Of a DNA stretch of 11,363 nucleotides, positions 1-7,165 are shown one piece after another. Source of the DNA: Bacteroidales bacterium (GTDB lineage: Bacteria; Bacteroidota; Bacteroidia; Bacteroidales; ML635J-15); contig JAQVPT010000085.1 in NCBI GenBank assembly GCA_028701945.1, positions 1 through 11,363 of the forward strand, given 5' to 3'. The notes under the pieces were generated by a model, which searched no databases, had not been told where the DNA came from, and saw only the letters and a program-made list of their open reading frames with translations. A program made the position numbers and the translations under genes. The stretch's first letter is position 1. Each line of letters opens with the position of its first letter.

Positions 1-1
1 A

Positions 2-1516
2 ATACTAAACTTTTATGTTACAGGAGCAAACGGATACGAAAAAAATATTACAGGCTATGTAAGTGTTGGTCAAATTTTGGAAGATTGGGAAACAGGTGAT
101 TTTGAAACATATAACTGGAATAACGGTGGAGATTTACCTTGGTTTATATCAGATGTTGAACCTTATGAGGGAACTTATTGTCTTAAATCGGGTGGCATAA
201 CTAATAATCAAAGTTCTGTTTTAGAAATAGAACTACAAGTTATTGCTCCTGGAAGCATAAGTTTTTACCGTAAGGTATCGTGCGAATATAGTGCAAGCAA
301 CCATAATTGGGATTATCTCGCTTTCTATATTGATAACATCGAAAAAGAAAGATGGGATGGTGTTGTTGAATGGGGACAAGAAACATACCCAGTAAGCGCA
401 GGAGTACACAATTTTAAATGGGTCTATAAAAAAGATGTTAGTGTCGCTGCAGGCGAAGATTGTGCCTGGATTGATTTAATTGAGTTTCCTTCAATATATG
501 ATGCCGAACCTTTACTTACAATTAGTGTCGAAGAAATAAATAAAACAATGTATCCAAATGAGACAGAAAGCGATACAATTTATATCTCTAATATGGGCGG
601 AGGAATTATTAACTACAATCTATCATTATTAAACGATTTACCATGGATAAGAAAAACTCGCAGTATTATTGGTTCAAAAATAACTTGCTCTGCACAAAGT
701 TTTTATTCTGGCGATACTGTTGCTTGGACATTCTATGCAAAAAACGTATCTACAGACAGTGAGTGGATTAAAGAAATATCAATGAATTTTCCAGAAGGTT
801 TTCTGATAGACTCCCTAACAGACTTTTATGACCAATCAAATGATACGCTACATATTACTGACGGAAGTCCCGGAGATGGAGCCGATTTTACATGGTTCGG
901 CGAAAACCCCGCCAACAACTACGGACTAATTGTACCTAATGAAATTGCGCATACAATAGTTTATGGAATAATAAATGAAAATTTTGAAGAAAACATGAAA
1001 ATATATTATTCAATGTTAGGCGACATTTATGGTTCAGAACCTCATTATATTGAAGATAGCTTGGAAATATTGAATTATGGACCACGAATTAGTTGGGTTA
1101 ATGCAAATATAAATTCTGGTGCATTAGGAATCGGACAGGAAGATGCAATAGCTCTCAATTTTGATACTCACGATTTGCTCCCGGGAGAATATATGTGCAA
1201 CTTGAAAATCTACATGAATATTGATACAGTAACAATACCAATTAATTTAACAGTTTTAGAACCTACAAATCTTATTCAAAACAAATTTACTGGAATAGAA
1301 GTTTATCCTAATCCTGCAAAAAGCTTTGTTACAATTCAATCTGAAGATATTATTACTCAAATTAGCTTAGTTAATTCTCTCGGTCAAAACGTTTATCAGC
1401 AAAATACAAATGAAACTAATCTTAATTTGAATGTTGACAAATATGTCCCAGGTATCTATTATTTAAAACTTGAGACCAAAGAAAATTGTAACTTCTTTAA
1501 ACTTATAATTGAATAA
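2..1516 (+). CDS. C-terminal part of a large secreted T9SS-sorted multidomain protein (5' end outside window)
   Basis: The frame is open from base 2 without a stop, so the gene starts before the window; the TTG at base 77 is internal, not a start. The first 25 codons (ending ITGYVSVG) look like the last strand of a PKD/Ig-like domain. From about base 80 to 500 lies a MAM-like sugar- or protein-binding domain common in Bacteroidota exoproteins (DWETGDFETYNW, PYEGTYCLKSG, AGVHNFKWVYKKD, CAWIDLIEFP). Bases 520-640 and about 1090-1260 resemble paired BACON/Ig-like strands (ISNMGGGIINYNL; LLPGEYMCNLKIYMN). Bases about 1291-1513 are a type A T9SS sorting domain (GIEVYPNPAKSFV, PGIYYLKLET), cleaved during export across the outer membrane. 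The missing N-terminal part probably carries the enzyme, often a peptidase in this architecture, but nothing here shows which. The family assignment of the tail is firm; the function is unknown. Confidence 0.88.
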   Translation: MLNFYVTGANGYEKNITGYVSVGQILEDWETGDFETYNWNNGGDLPWFISDVEPYEGTYCLKSGGITNNQSSVLEIELQVIAPGSISFYRKVSCEYSASNHNWDYLAFYIDNIEKERWDGVVEWGQETYPVSAGVHNFKWVYKKDVSVAAGEDCAWIDLIEFPSIYDAEPLLTISVEEINKTMYPNETESDTIYISNMGGGIINYNLSLLNDLPWIRKTRSIIGSKITCSAQSFYSGDTVAWTFYAKNVSTDSEWIKEISMNFPEGFLIDSLTDFYDQSNDTLHITDGSPGDGADFTWFGENPANNYGLIVPNEIAHTIVYGIINENFEENMKIYYSMLGDIYGSEPHYIEDSLEILNYGPRISWVNANINSGALGIGQEDAIALNFDTHDLLPGEYMCNLKIYMNIDTVTIPINLTVLEPTNLIQNKFTGIEVYPNPAKSFVTIQSEDIITQISLVNSLGQNVYQQNTNETNLNLNVDKYVPGIYYLKLETKENCNFFKLIIE

Positions 1517-1872
1517 ATATATAGCACCTGTGCACTCGGCTAGTAAATCTGAGCGAACGATGAGTTTGAATAGACCTATATAATTTAAGGATAGTTTAAA
1601 ATTGATAAGCTATTCAAATTTCGTTATAAATGCTTACTACAACAGTATTTTCATAACGTTAAAGACAAGTCGAAGACAGAATAGCTGCGAGATTTTCATT
1701 ATTTATTCGCTTTAACCAGAACTTACTTTAAACTTAACTGATTTTAGAAAAGATAACTTGATATTTATTGCTTTTTGTGGCAATAATAATATGAATATAA
1801 CGGTGTCAAATTAAATTTTAGAAATAACCTTAGATAATTTCATTACAAAGGGCTTGTCGAATAATCGTTTTT
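1517..1872. other. Intergenic region between convergent genes, no gene seen
   Basis: This is AT-rich sequence between two convergent gene ends. No convincing reading frame or RNA gene is visible. It holds weak hairpins only: GCAC-CT-GTGC close after the first stop, and TTATTGC / GCAATAA at 1765-1771 and 1780-1786 with an 8-base loop. Neither is followed by a clear T-run, so neither can be called a terminator with confidence, though transcripts from both sides must end here. Confidence 0.5.
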
Positions 1873-2826
1873 TCAATCCCTAAAGTCAATATACTCATAT
1901 TCACTTACTAATGCTTTTATCTCCTCTTTTAACCGCTTTAAATGCTCAATATGTGATGTTGATCCAACACTAAAGACTTTATGCTTAAGAGCTTTGTTAA
2001 TCTTGCTAATCCTAATATTAAGATTATTTGTTTCTTTATCAAAAAAGCTTTCATCAAATTTTTCAAATATATATTCAATAGCTTTACTTGAAGGATGTAT
2101 CATATCATCATTATAGAAACGATAGTCGCGTAATTCATCCATCATAATCTCGTAAGACGGGAAATAAAAAGTATTACCAAATAGCTCTTTAAGTTCGTTG
2201 ATAGCTACAAATAATACAGATTTACTTAACTGATTTGAAATAAAGCCATCCCTTTTATGCCGCACAGGACTAACAGTGAAAAATATTTTCAGATCTGGAT
2301 TAAATTCTTTCAGATTTTTTATAATTTCTGACCAGTACTCAACTATTTCGTTTGGCTTTAATAATTCACGATTAAATGCTTTATCATCTTGTTTATGGCA
2401 ATTAGAAACAAAACTCCCATCAGATTTCAAACTATAAACATAAGCTGTACCATAACTGATAAATAGATAATCTGTTTTTTTTAAGAAATCATTTGATCTC
2501 GAAATTGAACTATTGATAAGATTCAAACATTCACCTTTATCTGCATTAGAAAATTGACTATGAAAATCGTAAGAATTCCATAAATCATTAGCTAAAAAAA
2601 GATTATCCTCGAAAATATGTTTATTAGACATCGTAAAAGCAAGCGATTTACCAATAGAAATTGGATTATAATTTATTCCCAATGGATTGACCTGAACAGG
2701 AAATTTTAACTCATTTAATTTCGCACCAATATTTTCGGCAAAACAAGAACCTGTAAACAAGGTTTTTGATTTATGAGAAATTTTAAATGGGAACTTAACT
2801 GACTCAACACTTGTTATTAGCTGCAT
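1873..2826 (-). CDS. GSCFA domain-containing protein (SGNH-hydrolase-like)
   Basis: The 317-residue product carries the family's name-giving block, FTGSCFAENIG, with GSCFA at residues 26-30. It also has the later conserved blocks LFISYGTAYVY and FTVSPVRHKRDG, and a C-terminal DDMIHPS near residue 240. GSCFA proteins resemble the SGNH/GDSL hydrolase fold: Ser27 sits where the nucleophile would be, and Asp241-x-x-His244 matches the DxxH block. The true substrate of the family is not established; an acyl-esterase role is inference. There is no signal peptide or membrane segment, so it is probably cytoplasmic. Length is normal for the family in Bacteroidota. The ATG at 2826 puts the GSCFA block at the usual distance from the N-terminus and lies a short leader downstream of a TAAATTTG promoter element. 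It is monocistronic and divergent from hipBA. Confidence 0.88.
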   Translation of the reverse strand: MQLITSVESVKFPFKISHKSKTLFTGSCFAENIGAKLNELKFPVQVNPLGINYNPISIGKSLAFTMSNKHIFEDNLFLANDLWNSYDFHSQFSNADKGECLNLINSSISRSNDFLKKTDYLFISYGTAYVYSLKSDGSFVSNCHKQDDKAFNRELLKPNEIVEYWSEIIKNLKEFNPDLKIFFTVSPVRHKRDGFISNQLSKSVLFVAINELKELFGNTFYFPSYEIMMDELRDYRFYNDDMIHPSSKAIEYIFEKFDESFFDKETNNLNIRISKINKALKHKVFSVGSTSHIEHLKRLKEEIKALVSEYEYIDFRD

Positions 2827-2850
2827 AGAATTTTAAGATTACTGGTTATG

Positions 2851-2858
2851 CAAATTTA
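2851..2858 (-). promoter_or_regulatory. Candidate -7 promoter element of the GSCFA gene
   Basis: On the minus strand this reads TAAATTTG, a match to the Bacteroidota -7 consensus TAnnTTTG. It would place the transcription start near 2844 and a leader of about 18 bases before the ATG. No good TTTG is seen at the expected -33 distance. The same octamer precedes both micro-ORFs further right. Confidence 0.4.
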
Positions 2859-2984
2859 TCAAAATAATTAAACTTTTGATGTACAACAGGATATAATATT
2901 GGGCAAATGTCGTAACAATACCTCCCAATAGAATTGATTAGTAACAAAAGTAAACAGGTAAAATACAAAAATTTAATATAATAG

Positions 2985-2996
2985 TAAATATATTTA
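2985..2996. promoter_or_regulatory. Palindrome upstream of hipBA -7 element, candidate HipB operator 1
   Basis: TAAATATATTTA is a perfect 12-bp palindrome overlapping the expected -33 region of the hipBA promoter. Its core AAATATATTT recurs at 3018-3027 with 32 bp between centres, about three helical turns. HipB-type antitoxins bind palindromic operators as dimers and repress their own operon. The AT-rich background makes chance palindromes fairly likely. Confidence 0.35.
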
Positions 2997-3007
2997 ACAA
3001 AAAGCAC

Positions 3008-3015
3008 TATATTTG
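3008..3015 (+). promoter_or_regulatory. Candidate -7 promoter element of hipBA
   Basis: TATATTTG matches the Bacteroidota -7 consensus TAnnTTTG. The transcription start would fall near 3022, giving a leader of only about 12 bases before the hipB ATG at 3034. No TTTG is present at the -33 position; a palindrome covers that place instead, as would suit a repressed promoter. Confidence 0.45.
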
Positions 3016-3017
3016 TA

Positions 3018-3027
3018 AAATATATTT
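3018..3027. promoter_or_regulatory. Palindrome at hipBA transcription start, candidate HipB operator 2
   Basis: AAATATATTT is a perfect 10-bp palindrome and the second copy of the core found at 2986-2995. It covers the predicted transcription start between the -7 element and the hipB ATG, where a bound repressor would block transcription. Confidence 0.33.
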
Positions 3028-3033
3028 ATTGTT

Positions 3034-3357
3034 ATGTCTAAAAAGAAACAAATTATATTACCAAAAACACAAAGAGTTCTTACTGAACTAGGAGAAAACA
3101 TAAAGCTTGCTCGATTAAGAAGAAAACTTAGTTCTGAACAAGTGGCAGAGCGAGCAAATATTAGCAGACCTACTTTATCATCCATTGAAAAAGGCTCTCC
3201 AACTGTTAGTATTGGATCATACTTATTAGTACTACAAGTTCTAGGTTTAGAAAAAGATTTTCTTCTGCTTGCAAAAGATGACGAATTAGGAAGAAAACTA
3301 CAGGATGCTAAAATTAGCACAAATGCAAGAGCTCCTAAAAAGAAAAATAACGAATGA
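3034..3357 (+). CDS. hipB: HipB-like XRE-family antitoxin / transcriptional repressor
   Basis: This 107-residue protein is mostly one helix-turn-helix domain of the XRE/Cro type, about residues 14-75. The HTH core LSSEQVAERANISRPTLSSIEKG is followed by the typical VSIGSYLLVLQVLGLEKD helix. A short Lys-rich tail (APKKKNNE) ends the protein. In characterised hipBA systems HipB binds the operon's operators and holds the HipA kinase inactive in a complex. Here the stop overlaps the hipA start by four bases (ATGA), so the two are translationally coupled in the order expected for a hipBA operon. The start ATG lies about 12 bases after the predicted transcription start. The antitoxin role rests on family and gene order; the cognate operator is only inferred. 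Confidence 0.88.
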   Translation: MSKKKQIILPKTQRVLTELGENIKLARLRRKLSSEQVAERANISRPTLSSIEKGSPTVSIGSYLLVLQVLGLEKDFLLLAKDDELGRKLQDAKISTNARAPKKKNNE

Positions 3358-4628
3358 AAAAACAAGACAACAAACTACCTATCTATGTGTATGCACACTG
3401 GAAAGGCATGGAATTCCCACATTTAATGGGAACCCTATATTCAGATAGATTAAAAGGAAAAGAAATATTTTCTTTTGAATATGATATCGATTGGTTACAA
3501 AATAATACATCGCAATTATTGGATCCAAACTTACAATTGTTTTCTGGACTTCATTACCCAAATGAAAAGCAAGATAATTTTGGTATATTCTTAGATTCTT
3601 CACCAGATAGATGGGGTAGAATTCTTATGAGAAGGCGTGAATCGGCCTTTGCAAGGAAAGATGAAACAACAGAACAAAAACTTTATGAAACAGATTATCT
3701 TCTCGGAGTTTTTGACGAACACAGAATGGGTGCACTAAGATTCAAATTAAATAAAAATGGACCGTTTTTAAACAATAATAAAGATCTTGCAAGTCCTCCG
3801 TGGACATCTATCAGAGAATTAGAACAAATTAGCATCAGACTAGAAGAAGATAATGTAATTGATGACCCAGAATATCTAAAATGGCTCAATATGCTTATTG
3901 CTCCTGGTACTTCGCTTGGTGGAGCTAGACCAAAGGCTGGAGTTGTAGATAATAATGGAGGATTGTGGATTGCAAAATTTCCAATCAAAAACGACAATGG
4001 AGATATTGGTGCTTGGGAAATCATAAGCTATGAACTAGCTCTTTCTGCCGGCATAAACATGGCTGAATCTAAAGCACAAAAATTTTCTTCAAGATATCAT
4101 ACCTTTCTTACTAAAAGATTCGACCGTACAGATAAAGGAGAAAGAATACACTTTTCGTCAGCAATGACTATGCTTGGTTATACAGACGAGCAAGACCATA
4201 CAGATGGTGTAAGCTATCTTGAGTTAGTTGAATTTATTCAGACAAATGGTGCAAATGTAGCAAAAGACCTTGAGCAGCTTTGGAGAAGAATTGTTTTTAA
4301 CATCTGTATTTCAAATACCGATGATCATTTAAGAAATCATGGTTTTATTTTAACTAATACTGGTTGGATTTTATCTCCTGCCTACGATATTAATCCTGTT
4401 GAAACTGGAACAGGTCTAAAGTTAAATATTTCTGAGGACGACAATTCACTAGATTTAAAACTTGCACTGCAAGTATCTGAGTATTTTCGATTATCCGATA
4501 AACAAGCAAAAGAAATAATAATTGAAGTAAAAAGAGCAGTTAGTAAGTGGAAGCCAATTGCTAACAAATATGGTATTTCTAGACTGGAACAAGAACTAAA
4601 GGCTTCAGCTTTTAGAGCAGCAGAATAA
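3354..4628 (+). CDS. hipA: HipA-like serine/threonine kinase toxin
   Basis: This 424-residue protein has the HipA layout. The N-terminal subdomain (about 1-130) includes FGIFLDSSPDRWGR and DYLLGVFDEHRMGALRF. The kinase core follows. Visible elements are a Gly-rich loop GTSLGGARPK at 185-194, a nucleotide-binding Lys208 in WIAKFP, LTKRFDR at 252-258, the catalytic loop SNTDDHLRNHGF with Asp323, and a DFG-like Asp345 in SPAYDINP. All key residues are present, so it is probably active. E. coli HipA phosphorylates glutamyl-tRNA synthetase and causes growth arrest and persistence; other HipA proteins hit other synthetases, so the target here is unknown. The length is close to that of E. coli HipA. 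It is coupled to hipB by a 4-base overlap. It ends 66 bases from a VWA gene remnant, at the left edge of a possible mobile segment. Confidence 0.92.
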   Translation: MKKQDNKLPIYVYAHWKGMEFPHLMGTLYSDRLKGKEIFSFEYDIDWLQNNTSQLLDPNLQLFSGLHYPNEKQDNFGIFLDSSPDRWGRILMRRRESAFARKDETTEQKLYETDYLLGVFDEHRMGALRFKLNKNGPFLNNNKDLASPPWTSIRELEQISIRLEEDNVIDDPEYLKWLNMLIAPGTSLGGARPKAGVVDNNGGLWIAKFPIKNDNGDIGAWEIISYELALSAGINMAESKAQKFSSRYHTFLTKRFDRTDKGERIHFSSAMTMLGYTDEQDHTDGVSYLELVEFIQTNGANVAKDLEQLWRRIVFNICISNTDDHLRNHGFILTNTGWILSPAYDINPVETGTGLKLNISEDDNSLDLKLALQVSEYFRLSDKQAKEIIIEVKRAVSKWKPIANKYGISRLEQELKASAFRAAE

Positions 4629-4689
4629 ACACATTCACGCCAAAAGAACAAATTATTTTCTTTTCCAGCAGTAAAACGTCTTTTCAAAA

Positions 4690-4781
4690 AATTCTTACAA
4701 TTTTGCTAATAACTTTGTCTTCTCAACAAGGCTAATTAGTTCGGCAACATAACCGTAAGTATCAACAGATTTTGATTTATT
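4690..4781 (-). repeat. Left copy of a 92-bp direct repeat (VWA gene 3' end)
   Basis: This stretch matches 9121-9212 in the same orientation with 8 differences in 92 bases (hand alignment, about 91%). Both hold the last 28 codons and stop of a YfbK-like VWA gene plus a few bases after it. Similarity stops sharply at both ends. The two repeats enclose both cassettes (about 4.3 kb), like attachment-site duplications left by integration at a gene's 3' end, or the scar of a collapsed gene array. Confidence 0.75.
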
Positions 4782-4784
4782 CAC
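4695..4784 (-). pseudogene. Remnant of the 3' end of a VWA (YfbK-like) gene
   Basis: Read on the minus strand, this frame encodes NKSKSVDTYGYVAELISLVE and then KTKLLAKL before the stop. It matches residues 600-627 of the intact VWA protein (9126-11009) with only two amino-acid changes (V for E, S for T). The other four base differences are synonymous, so both versions diverged while still coding. Upstream the match ends abruptly; an in-frame TAG follows two codons before the GTG, so no longer product exists. It begins 7 bases after the stop of the first thiol lipoprotein gene. A GTG could in theory start a 29-residue peptide, but a relic is much more likely. Confidence 0.8.
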
Positions 4785-4791
4785 AAACTAA

Positions 4792-5277
4792 TTAATTTTC
4801 AGCTATATCATTTAAAAACCAGCTAAACTGCACTTCAAGAGAGCGTGCATCCAGTTTAACAATTGTGTCAACTGACATAGATTTAAGCTTAATGATTGAC
4901 GTACTTGACAGAATATCACCTTCAATTTCTGGGGAATTATCAAAAAACACTAAGCCTTTATGTTGTTTAAATGGGCCAATATTTAATCCGCTTCCATCTG
5001 AAGTTACCAAAATTACTGATGATGAATCATTTATGTTATCTAATACTAATGTTGCAAACATTTTATTGCAAGACATACAATGATTTTGAGTAATAACTAT
5101 TATCCTTTTTTGTTTGTCGGATAATTCAAATTTATGTTTTGTTATAAAATACTCGTCAAGAAGCTGATAAGTAGTTTTTTGTTCACTTACATTAGGTAAA
5201 TGATTACAACTTTGTGCAAACAACACTAACATCAACGTAATGTTAGAATAGATTAAAAACTGTATAAATTTTTTCAT
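4792..5277 (-). CDS. Thioredoxin-like thiol lipoprotein, cassette copy 1
   Basis: This 161-residue protein begins with a lipoprotein signal: a charged MKK, a hydrophobic stretch, then the lipobox FAQSC with the lipid-anchored Cys24. A predicted central beta strand, KRIIVITQNHC, leads into a CMSC motif at residues 67-70, a CxxC in thioredoxin-like context. A second strand (SSVILVTSD) and later strand (GLVFFDN) fit a small thioredoxin-like fold, but the family's cis-proline is not evident and no specific family is recognised. It is presumably a periplasm-facing redox or thiol-sensing partner of the propeller lipoprotein. Its ATG lies inside the propeller gene, overlapping by 35 bases, exactly as in copy 2, which indicates translational coupling. 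About 85% identical to copy 2; residues 49-72 around the CxxC are the same in both. Ser115 here is Cys in copy 2. Confidence 0.8.
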   Translation of the reverse strand: MKKFIQFLIYSNITLMLVLFAQSCNHLPNVSEQKTTYQLLDEYFITKHKFELSDKQKRIIVITQNHCMSCNKMFATLVLDNINDSSSVILVTSDGSGLNIGPFKQHKGLVFFDNSPEIEGDILSSTSIIKLKSMSVDTIVKLDARSLEVQFSWFLNDIAEN

Positions 5278-6421
5278 TTTGGGTATTTGTTTTTTGAAAC
5301 GCTAATCCTTTTTGTGTCATCATTCCAGAATATTGATTGTATTCTTTTGTATCAAATAAAAACTCATCGACAAAAACAAAATCATCATTTAATACAATTA
5401 CCGAGAAAAAAGACAAATATTTGCTTTTACTTAGATTTATAGGCATTAAATCTGGATGCTTAAGTACTATATAATAATAAGAATTATCAAATAAAACATT
5501 ATCTATTTTACCTATTTTTTTTAATATTTGTGCCGTTTCAGCTCTTTGTTCCATCACTTTGCCTTCCGATAAAGTTATAGCAGGATGTCCTATTTTTGTA
5601 AATTTTGATTTTAATTCAAGTTTTTTCTCAATTTGAAAATTATCTGGATTAATAATAAAAAGGCAATTTGAAAATCTAGAATAAAAAAACAGTTTGTTAT
5701 TTACATATTTATATGTGGAAAATTCACCATAGTCAGAATTCTCTTCGCAAATCTGGTGATAAATATCGTCTAACCCAAATTCGAAACTTATCGTATCACT
5801 TAAATAATTTGAGAGTTTTAAAAAATAAGGTGAATTATAATAAAAACTGTAATACATTAAGGTTCGCTCCTCCATACTATAGTTATTAAATTCTTTCTCT
5901 GGAATAAAAAGATTATAATTAGGCGAAGCTGCAAAATAAAGATTTTGCCTATTACAAGAAAATGAGGTTTGGGATAGTGAGAAAAATCTATATTTTCCTT
6001 GAATTTCCTCTGGAAATATGCTGTCTATATTTAGATAAAACCATGTGTCACCATTACTATTTATAGCGATTAGCTCGTTAGTATATTGCGTTGCGATTAA
6101 AATTGTATCCATTGAGACCAAGGTTATAAATATCTCATCTCCAAATTTATTAACAACTTCTTCTAGATTAATCGACTCTACAAAACTACCCACTTCATCA
6201 AATATGTCAATGCGCTGGTCAGTCGGTGTATTACAAAAATAAAAATACTCTTTAGAATCATTTGAGTCAATAAAACTGCCAGCATAACTAGCAGTAAATG
6301 CCATTTGAGTGTTAAAATGTATATCTAATACAGGTTCTAAACATAATTCTTTTTTATTCATAAAATCACATGACGATAACAATAAAACTAATAGGGCTAC
6401 AACTACGACTATGTTTCTCAT
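5243..6421 (-). CDS. Beta-propeller-like (DUF4221-like) lipoprotein, cassette copy 1
   Basis: This 392-residue lipoprotein has a hydrophobic signal and lipobox LLSSC with Cys18. Repeated blade-like strands follow, such as KEYFYFCNTPTDQRIDIFD, NELIAINSNGDTWFYLNID, NKLFFYSRFSNCLFIINPD and SFFSVIVLNDDFVFVDEFL. This pattern, the length and the lipoprotein anchor resemble the 6-bladed beta-propeller and DUF4221 lipoproteins of Bacteroidota, whose ligands are unknown. I cannot separate the two families by eye. Compared with copy 2 the lengths are equal without gaps and roughly 261 of 392 residues match. The first 20 and the last 60-70 residues are nearly identical, while residues 51-200 and 270-310 are strongly diverged. 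The start ATG at 6421 places the lipobox correctly and follows the conserved hairpin by 20 bases. It is the second gene of the cassette. Confidence 0.82.
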   Translation of the reverse strand: MRNIVVVVALLVLLLSSCDFMNKKELCLEPVLDIHFNTQMAFTASYAGSFIDSNDSKEYFYFCNTPTDQRIDIFDEVGSFVESINLEEVVNKFGDEIFITLVSMDTILIATQYTNELIAINSNGDTWFYLNIDSIFPEEIQGKYRFFSLSQTSFSCNRQNLYFAASPNYNLFIPEKEFNNYSMEERTLMYYSFYYNSPYFLKLSNYLSDTISFEFGLDDIYHQICEENSDYGEFSTYKYVNNKLFFYSRFSNCLFIINPDNFQIEKKLELKSKFTKIGHPAITLSEGKVMEQRAETAQILKKIGKIDNVLFDNSYYYIVLKHPDLMPINLSKSKYLSFFSVIVLNDDFVFVDEFLFDTKEYNQYSGMMTQKGLAFQKTNTQNEKIYTVFNLF

Positions 6422-6441
6422 TTTATTACCAATTAATTTTA

Positions 6442-6517
6442 AAAACAGTATTTTGATATTTACATTACATTAAATACAAATTTAAGGTAAAGTTCTGATT
6501 TATCAAAATACTGTTTT
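6442..6517 (-). promoter_or_regulatory. 17-bp inverted repeat between micro-ORF and lipoprotein gene, copy 1 (attenuator-like hairpin)
   Basis: Perfect 17-bp arms lie at 6442-6458 and 6501-6517 with a 42-base loop. In the transcript the stem follows the micro-ORF stop by 13 bases and ends in a run of U about 20 bases before the lipoprotein ATG. It could act as a partial terminator, or mask or open the start region depending on translation of the micro-ORF. The same hairpin occurs at the same place in copy 2. Confidence 0.65.
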
Positions 6518-6530
6518 AATACTATTTACA

Positions 6531-6605
6531 TTAAGGTCTTGGCCATTTCATTGGATAAACACTTATATCTGAACCCTCTCTATCAACAAACCTTAATTTT
6601 TTCAT
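6531..6605 (-). CDS. Micro-ORF heading cassette copy 1 (24 residues), unrecognised
   Basis: The ATG at 6605 opens a 24-codon frame starting MKKLRFVDREG and ending VYPMKWPRP. It lies 23 bases after the predicted transcription start and ahead of the hairpin and the lipoprotein gene. Copy 2 has a related frame at the same place, sharing RF[VI]D..G..I.VYPM..P: 10 of 18 aligned residues are identical. Conserved Arg, Asp, Ile and Pro are encoded by different synonymous codons in the two copies, which argues that the peptide itself is selected. No signal peptide, Cys or precursor-peptide hallmark is visible, and I know no family for it. It may be a regulatory leader peptide or a small functional partner of the lipoproteins. 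It is too short for routine gene callers. Confidence 0.6.
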   Translation of the reverse strand: MKKLRFVDREGSDISVYPMKWPRP

Positions 6606-6634
6606 AATATTAAATGTTTTAGTTAGTAATTATA

Positions 6635-6642
6635 CAAATTTA
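6635..6642 (-). promoter_or_regulatory. Candidate -7 promoter element of cassette copy 1
   Basis: The minus strand reads TAAATTTG, identical to the -7 octamer of copy 2. The start would be near 6628, giving a leader of about 23 bases to the micro-ORF ATG. Unlike copy 2, no TTTG is found 19-20 bases upstream, so this promoter may be weaker or depend on an activator. Confidence 0.42.
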
Positions 6643-7165
6643 TACAAAAAACCAATTCCCTATGATTAAAGTTGATGAAATTATATATATATCTTTATAC
6701 CTAAGCACCAAAATTTGCCATTAAGTTAAGACAAAACCTTATTGATTTTACAATTGTGTCATAAGTTTAGCATAAAAACATCAACAAAAACCCTTTTTTA
6801 TCACACAAATAACAAAACAAAGGAAATAGTTTTATAATTCTAAAATTTAGTATAAAGTAATATTCTTGTTTACAAAGGCTGAATCAATTTTGTGGTTTTT
6901 AGGTTTTGTAGTGTTTACTGACGTTTACATTGCCTCGAATTTATTAACAGAAATCGGATTTGTTTTTTTGTCGGCAATGTAAAGACAAAATTCGACTGCA
7001 AATTTTAGGTTAATTTTTAAATCTGGGGATTGCCAGTTTGCGAATAGAATAGATTATGAGTTCTGAAATTATGCCGAAATCAGGTTTAAAATAGATAAAA
7101 TGTGAAAAAGTGACAGGTAATTTTGAATAAATACTATTGTTTGACAATCCCTAAGGAACGACTAA
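6643..7165. other. Spacer between the two cassettes, no gene seen
   Basis: About 520 bases of AT-rich sequence separate the copy 1 promoter from the end of copy 2. I see no convincing gene. It contains an inverted repeat, TTTACATTGCC at 6924-6934 and GGCAATGTAAA at 6973-6983. A second pair lies inside and beyond it, TCGAATTT at 6935-6942 and AAATTCGA downstream. A small ATTGT-TTG-ACAAT hairpin at 7136-7148 lies just after the copy 2 thiol gene and might help end its transcript. Confidence 0.45.

Noticed and set aside
77..1516. Complete gene starting at TTG 77
   Set aside because: The frame is open to the left window edge and the upstream codons fit the end of a PKD/Ig-like domain, so this is an internal codon.
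2994..3365. Open frame of 123 codons on the minus strand over hipB
   Set aside because: It is antisense to a clear HTH protein, its translation is Phe/Ser-rich with no family resemblance, and hipB and hipA fully explain the region.
3695..4024. Antisense open frame inside hipA
   Set aside because: It is a shadow of the conserved HipA kinase core; no start signal or protein features.
4865..5083. Plus-strand frame inside the thiol lipoprotein, also present in copy 2 at 7215-7457
   Set aside because: Its presence in both copies follows from the high similarity of the sense genes; it covers the conserved CMSC region and has no independent signal.
6924..6983. Inverted repeat TTTACATTGCC / GGCAATGTAAA as a mobile-element end
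   Set aside because: The arms are only 11 bp with a 38-base loop, no target duplication or transposase is seen, and copy number is unknown. It is noted in the spacer entry only.
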